Assembly (NCBI GenBank): GCA_937896205.1
Contig: CALBNA010000064.1
Span: forward strand, 1 to 9,271
Direction of reading: 5' to 3'
DNA length: 9,271 bases
Origin: an uncultured Campylobacter sp.
Lineage (GTDB): Bacteria; Campylobacterota; Campylobacteria; Campylobacterales; Campylobacteraceae
Part shown: positions 8,377 to 9,271 of the stretch, piece by piece
Layout: each line of letters opens with the position of its first letter
Numbering within the stretch: the stretch's first letter is position 1
Position numbers and translations under genes: made by a program
Notes under the pieces: generated by a model
What the model saw: the letters and a program-made list of their open reading frames with translations, nothing else
The model's database searches: none
Told to the model about the DNA's origin: nothing

Positions 8377-8829
8377 CTAGCCTAGATAATAACCCGCCAA
8401 AGCCGCGACAGCAACGACGATAGTAAGCGCGGCGGTTAGTTTATATAGCCGCAAAGCTCCGGCGCAGCGACTTTTCATATCGCGGATTTTAGGTGGCTTG
8501 CTAGCTAAATTTAGCTCCGCAAGCGCCGCGTCAAATTTACCGCAATCAAGCCTCCCCTCCGCAAAATCTCTAAAAATCAGCGTATCAAAATGCAGCCTAA
8601 CGTGCAGATAAAACAGAGCCGCAAAAGCCGTCAAAAAGCCCGCAATAACGGCAAAATGTGTAAAAATAGTAAGACAGACGGCTAGCTGAAGTAAATTTAA
8701 CAAGAAAACCAGCCTATGCGTCGCCAAAAACCTAGCCGTAACCAGCGCCAAGGCTCTGTAGTCCGTCCTTTGGCGGCATTCGCGCTCCCCGTTTTGCGCC
8801 GCTTTTTCGTTTTGCTTTGCATTCGCCAT
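8377..8829 (-). CDS. Unrecognised three-helix inner-membrane protein
   Basis: 150 residues. The first 33 are hydrophilic (Lys, Glu, Gln, Arg). Two adjoining hydrophobic segments follow (about 40-57 and 58-77), then a soluble loop of about 50 residues with many charged positions (HFDTLIFRDFAEGRLDCGKF and onward). A final helix (about 131-149) reaches almost to the C-terminus, which ends GYYLG. I recognise no family and no catalytic motif. The start ATG (8829-8827) has a near-perfect GAGGAGGG ribosome binding site at 8840-8833, which argues for a real, well-translated gene. It lies 181 nt downstream of the phosphatase-like gene on the same strand and converges with the Sel1-repeat gene. No promoter is obvious in the gap, so cotranscription with the phosphatase gene is possible. 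AAATTT occurs in and around it, so base composition gives no sign of transfer. Confidence 0.75.
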   Translation of the reverse strand: MANAKQNEKAAQNGERECRQRTDYRALALVTARFLATHRLVFLLNLLQLAVCLTIFTHFAVIAGFLTAFAALFYLHVRLHFDTLIFRDFAEGRLDCGKFDAALAELNLASKPPKIRDMKSRCAGALRLYKLTAALTIVVAVAALAGYYLG

Positions 8830-8939
8830 TTTCCCTCCTCATTTTTGGCGTTTGCCTTTGGTTAAATTCCCGTTCGTTTTCGCCGAGAATTTTGCAACGC
8901 CGCTTGTTTCTAGCCGACAGATTTTTTAAATTTGATCTC

Positions 8940-8954
8940 TCAAGCCGGACTTGA
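8940..8954. repeat. Short inverted repeat in the 8830-9010 intergenic gap
   Basis: TCAAG, five bases, then CTTGA, flanked on both sides by AAATTT hexamers. It lies about 57 nt downstream of the phosphatase stop on the minus strand. There is no U-run. It could be a weak terminator or have no function; otherwise the gap holds only AAATTT copies. Confidence 0.25.
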
Positions 8955-9010
8955 TTAAATTTAGCCTGCGCCTATTTCGCGCTTAAATTTGCCGCTTCTT
9001 TACTTCGCCT

Positions 9011-9271
9011 TCAAATTTCGCTGGTGCGGACGGCTATCTGTTCTATCCGTTCGTGCAGCGAGCTAGCGACTGCGATCTTTTCGCGGCGAGATTTTAGCAA
9101 ATTTAGCGCCTCATCAAAGCCCAGTCCCGCGTAAATCACCAGCCAAGCAAGCATCACCGACGCGCTCCTGCCGTAGCCCAGCGCGCAGAAGACCAGCACC
9201 TTTTTGCCATTCTCGGCGGCTCGTTCGTTTGAGTTAGCAAAAATTTGTCCCGCCTCGGCGGTCTTACTTTT
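9011..9271 (-). CDS. Dual-specificity/tyrosine phosphatase-like protein (partial, 3' part)
   Basis: The frame is open from the stop (TGA at 9013-9011) to the window edge, so at least 86 C-terminal residues are visible and the true start lies outside. The segment VLVFCALGYGRSASVMLAWLV holds the cysteine-phosphatase P-loop C-x5-R (C-A-L-G-Y-G-R) followed by Ser and the usual helix; the Cys is the phosphocysteine nucleophile and the Arg binds phosphate. The residue before the Cys is Phe rather than the more common His. A downstream helix (ALNLLKSRREKIAVASSLHERI) fits the C-terminal helices of dual-specificity phosphatases. Bacterial proteins with a CALGYSRS-type loop, such as E. coli YnbD, are the closest I recall. 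The substrate (phosphotyrosine, phospholipid or other) is unknown. A GTG at 9199 is an internal in-frame codon, not the start, because conserved sequence continues upstream. Confidence 0.75.
   Translation of the reverse strand, partial: KSKTAEAGQIFANSNERAAENGKKVLVFCALGYGRSASVMLAWLVIYAGLGFDEALNLLKSRREKIAVASSLHERIEQIAVRTSEI

Overview
The window looks like chromosome from a Campylobacter of moderate GC content, most likely the oral group (rectus, showae, curvus or gracilis type). Three things point there. The gene order (AMIN-domain/CgpA-like gene, FtsB-like gene, eno, recA, then mqnD-like gene, fliQ, murB) matches the block I recall in C. jejuni as Cj1670c-Cj1673c and Cj1674-Cj1676. The futalosine-pathway MqnD fits. 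The hexamer AAATTT is extremely abundant, with roughly 70 copies by hand count. The species assignment is inference.

Left edge (1-474): the last codons of a + strand gene, then an AT-rich stretch holding a likely 35-residue single-pass membrane protein (132-239, minus) and a hairpin/U-run terminator (381-416) for the next operon.

Minus-strand operon (475-3874, read right to left): recA, eno, an FtsB/DivIC-like membrane coiled-coil protein, and a CgpA-like exported AMIN protein with three bacterial N-glycosylation sequons. The genes are packed with a 4-nt gap, a 4-nt TTGA overlap and a 31-nt gap. Upstream on the same strand is a solitary D12-class DNA adenine methyltransferase (3987-5081) with no restriction enzyme in view. 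It appears to be an accessory insertion between recA and mqnD.

Plus-strand operon (5190-7110): mqnD, fliQ and murB overlap by 1 and 4 nt and are transcribed divergently from the methyltransferase. The two -10 boxes lie only 12 nt apart.

Right part: a secreted, cysteine-rich Sel1-repeat (Hcp-type) protein at 7167-8230 has its own promoter, RBS and terminator, but its frame is broken at an A7 tract (7380-7386). Adding one A restores a 354-residue protein. It converges with an unrecognised 150-residue membrane protein (8377-8829, minus). The window ends inside a dual-specificity-phosphatase-like gene (9011 to beyond 9271, minus).

Most of the window is conserved housekeeping. The points that merit a second look are the frameshift, the methyltransferase with its interlocked divergent promoters, the microprotein, the AAATTT-built hairpins, the clustered glycosylation sequons and the phosphatase with an altered P-loop. 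I see no tRNA, rRNA, CRISPR array or insertion sequence, and nothing that I would call a complete undescribed multi-gene system.
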